A DNA stretch of 6,943 nucleotides from Candidatus Methanosuratincola sp. Its GTDB lineage: Archaea > Thermoproteota > Methanomethylicia > Methanomethylicales > Methanomethylicaceae. Made by a program: the position numbers and the translations under genes. Below are positions 6,100 to 6,943 of this stretch, piece after piece. Where the stretch lies: positions 1-6,943 of the forward strand of contig JARYLH010000075.1 in the NCBI GenBank assembly GCA_029907755.1, given 5' to 3'. The first letter of the stretch is position 1. Each line of letters opens with the position of its first letter. The notes under the pieces are model-generated. The model saw nothing but the letters and a program-made list of their open reading frames with translations. It was not told the origin of the DNA and did no database searches.

Positions 6100-6474
6100 T
6101 TATTCCTTCTTGGGGGAAACGGAGTAGATCGATTTTATGAAGGAAGGCCCAGAGCATTTTTTGCATTGCCCCATATCCTTAAAGATGTAATCACCCTGGG
6201 CAAAACTCCTTTCCTCGACCTGCCCGCAGCTTCTACACGCGATTACTGTTATCACGTTCTCTGCTTCTTCTTTTGGAGGTGTTTTGCCTGACATGAAGTA
6301 CACGGCCCAGGACGCGGCGAGTAGCACGAGACCGGCGATCATAATTATCATGCTCAGTTCAGCCAGCTCTTCAAAGAGAGCTACCGAAACGAATAGCACA
6401 AATGCGATCAGTGTAAGGACTATCGAGATGATCGTATTTCTTTTTTGAGATTTTGGCACGATAACCACCCTCAC
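6100..6474 (-). CDS. Small membrane protein with a cytoplasmic zinc ribbon, function unknown
   Basis: I do not recognise a characterised family. The 124-residue protein starts with a short basic stretch (KSQKR), then has two hydrophobic segments at about 14-33 and 41-61 separated by an acidic turn (EELAEL), forming a likely transmembrane hairpin. A soluble tail follows with paired cysteines CRSC (80-83) and CKKC (104-107), a four-cysteine zinc-ribbon layout. The positive N-terminus suggests both ends lie in the cytoplasm. The GTG start overlaps the upstream stop as GTGA, and GGGAG is about 8 nt upstream. A second in-frame GTG two codons on is also possible. It is coupled to the DUF1512-like gene before it and 3 nt from coaD after it. 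The tight coupling suggests a shared membrane role with the upstream protein, but that is inference. Confidence 0.8.
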   Translation of the reverse strand: MRVVIVPKSQKRNTIISIVLTLIAFVLFVSVALFEELAELSMIIMIAGLVLLAASWAVYFMSGKTPPKEEAENVITVIACRSCGQVEERSFAQGDYIFKDMGQCKKCSGPSFIKSIYSVSPKKE

Positions 6475-6943
6475 TGCCCTACTCCCATCGTGTTGCCGAT
6501 CCCTGCGACAATCACGGTATCTCCTTCTTTAGTCCTTTCAGAGATTATTTTCTTTACTCTCTCGACGATTACATCAGAAGCTTCGACAATCTCCTTCTTT
6601 ATAGTTGTCAATGCCTCTTCGAGACCCATCTTACACACGATCGCGTCGATCGGGATCTTATATTTCACCGCCACCTCTTCTATCTTGTACTTCTCAGGTC
6701 CAGGATCGCCTATTGCGGCACCAACTCCCTCGACTACTTCCCCGGTGTTTTCACCTTCCAATTTCGAGGCTGCATCGATCATTATTATCCGGCTGACCTT
6801 CCCTTCTAGTCCATCAACAAGTTCCTTTACTGCCTCGCCTGGCTTACCAACCACACCTCCGGGACCTTCTGCCTTAAGCACAATAACTTTCCTTTTTTCG
6901 ATATTGACCTCAGAGTAAACGATGTCCTCTGCAATCCTCTTTT
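6471..6943 (-). CDS. DUF1512-like archaeal protein, 3' part (5' end outside the window)
   Basis: Only the C-terminal ~156 residues are visible. The reading frame stays open to the window edge, so the GTG at 6881 is internal and not the start. The sequence carries VIVLKAEGPGG followed by GKPGEAV, then LEGENTGEVVEGVGAAIGD, and ends in VIVAGIGNTMGVGQ. These Gly-rich conserved blocks resemble the C-terminal half of DUF1512, an archaeal family of unknown function whose full-length members are a few hundred residues long; I make this match from memory. No membrane segment is seen in this part. The stop codon overlaps the GTG of the next gene (GTGA), so it leads the operon that continues into coaD and pheST. 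Confidence 0.72.
   Translation of the reverse strand, partial: KRIAEDIVYSEVNIEKRKVIVLKAEGPGGVVGKPGEAVKELVDGLEGKVSRIIMIDAASKLEGENTGEVVEGVGAAIGDPGPEKYKIEEVAVKYKIPIDAIVCKMGLEEALTTIKKEIVEASDVIVERVKKIISERTKEGDTVIVAGIGNTMGVGQ

Noticed and set aside
6605..6918. Plus-strand open frames over the DUF1512-like and other genes
   Set aside because: They are antisense shadows with low-complexity Ser/Thr/Pro-rich translations and no family motifs, while the minus frames carry conserved proteins.

Overview
This is an archaeal chromosome segment with every recognisable gene on the minus strand, so it is read from the right end to the left. The archaeal assignment rests on four proteins: a DnaG primase with the archaeal N-terminal domain, an archaeal-type tyrosyl-tRNA synthetase, PheRS subunits of archaeal/eukaryotic architecture, and an archaeal-type phosphopantetheine adenylyltransferase. 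A partial DUF1512-like protein points to the TACK side (Crenarchaeota, Thaumarchaeota, Bathyarchaeia and relatives). I cannot name the lineage more closely.

Right block (6943 to 2468): the 3' part of a DUF1512-like gene, a small membrane zinc-ribbon protein, coaD, pheS and pheT. They are packed with 4-nt overlaps or 3-nt gaps and look like one operon. Two of the five use TTG starts (coaD, pheT), one uses GTG, and pheS also has a possible TTG start.

Middle (2467 to 2167): 301 bases without a credible gene but dense in RNA-like structure. Two elements of about 100 nt, 2335-2433 and 2186-2286, are each closed by an 11-bp terminal helix. On the minus strand each has a TATA-like box centred about 26 to 29 bases upstream of its first helix base. 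The second element ends 19 nt before the tyrS start, so it may be a free small RNA, a structured tyrS leader, or both. Both contain mutually exclusive pairings. The first also carries a near-copy of the tyrS ribosome-binding region. I recognise neither as a known RNA family, and this is the most interesting part of the window.

Left block (2166 to 29): tyrS, ending in a T7 tract on the coding strand, then a 116- to 155-base gap with a TATA-like box and small dyads, then a short dnaG.

The common theme is translation of aromatic codons (PheRS and TyrRS) beside CoA biosynthesis and a primase-family protein that in archaea is associated with RNA degradation. The paired RNA elements sit exactly between the PheRS and TyrRS genes, which makes aminoacylation-linked control a reasonable but untested idea.
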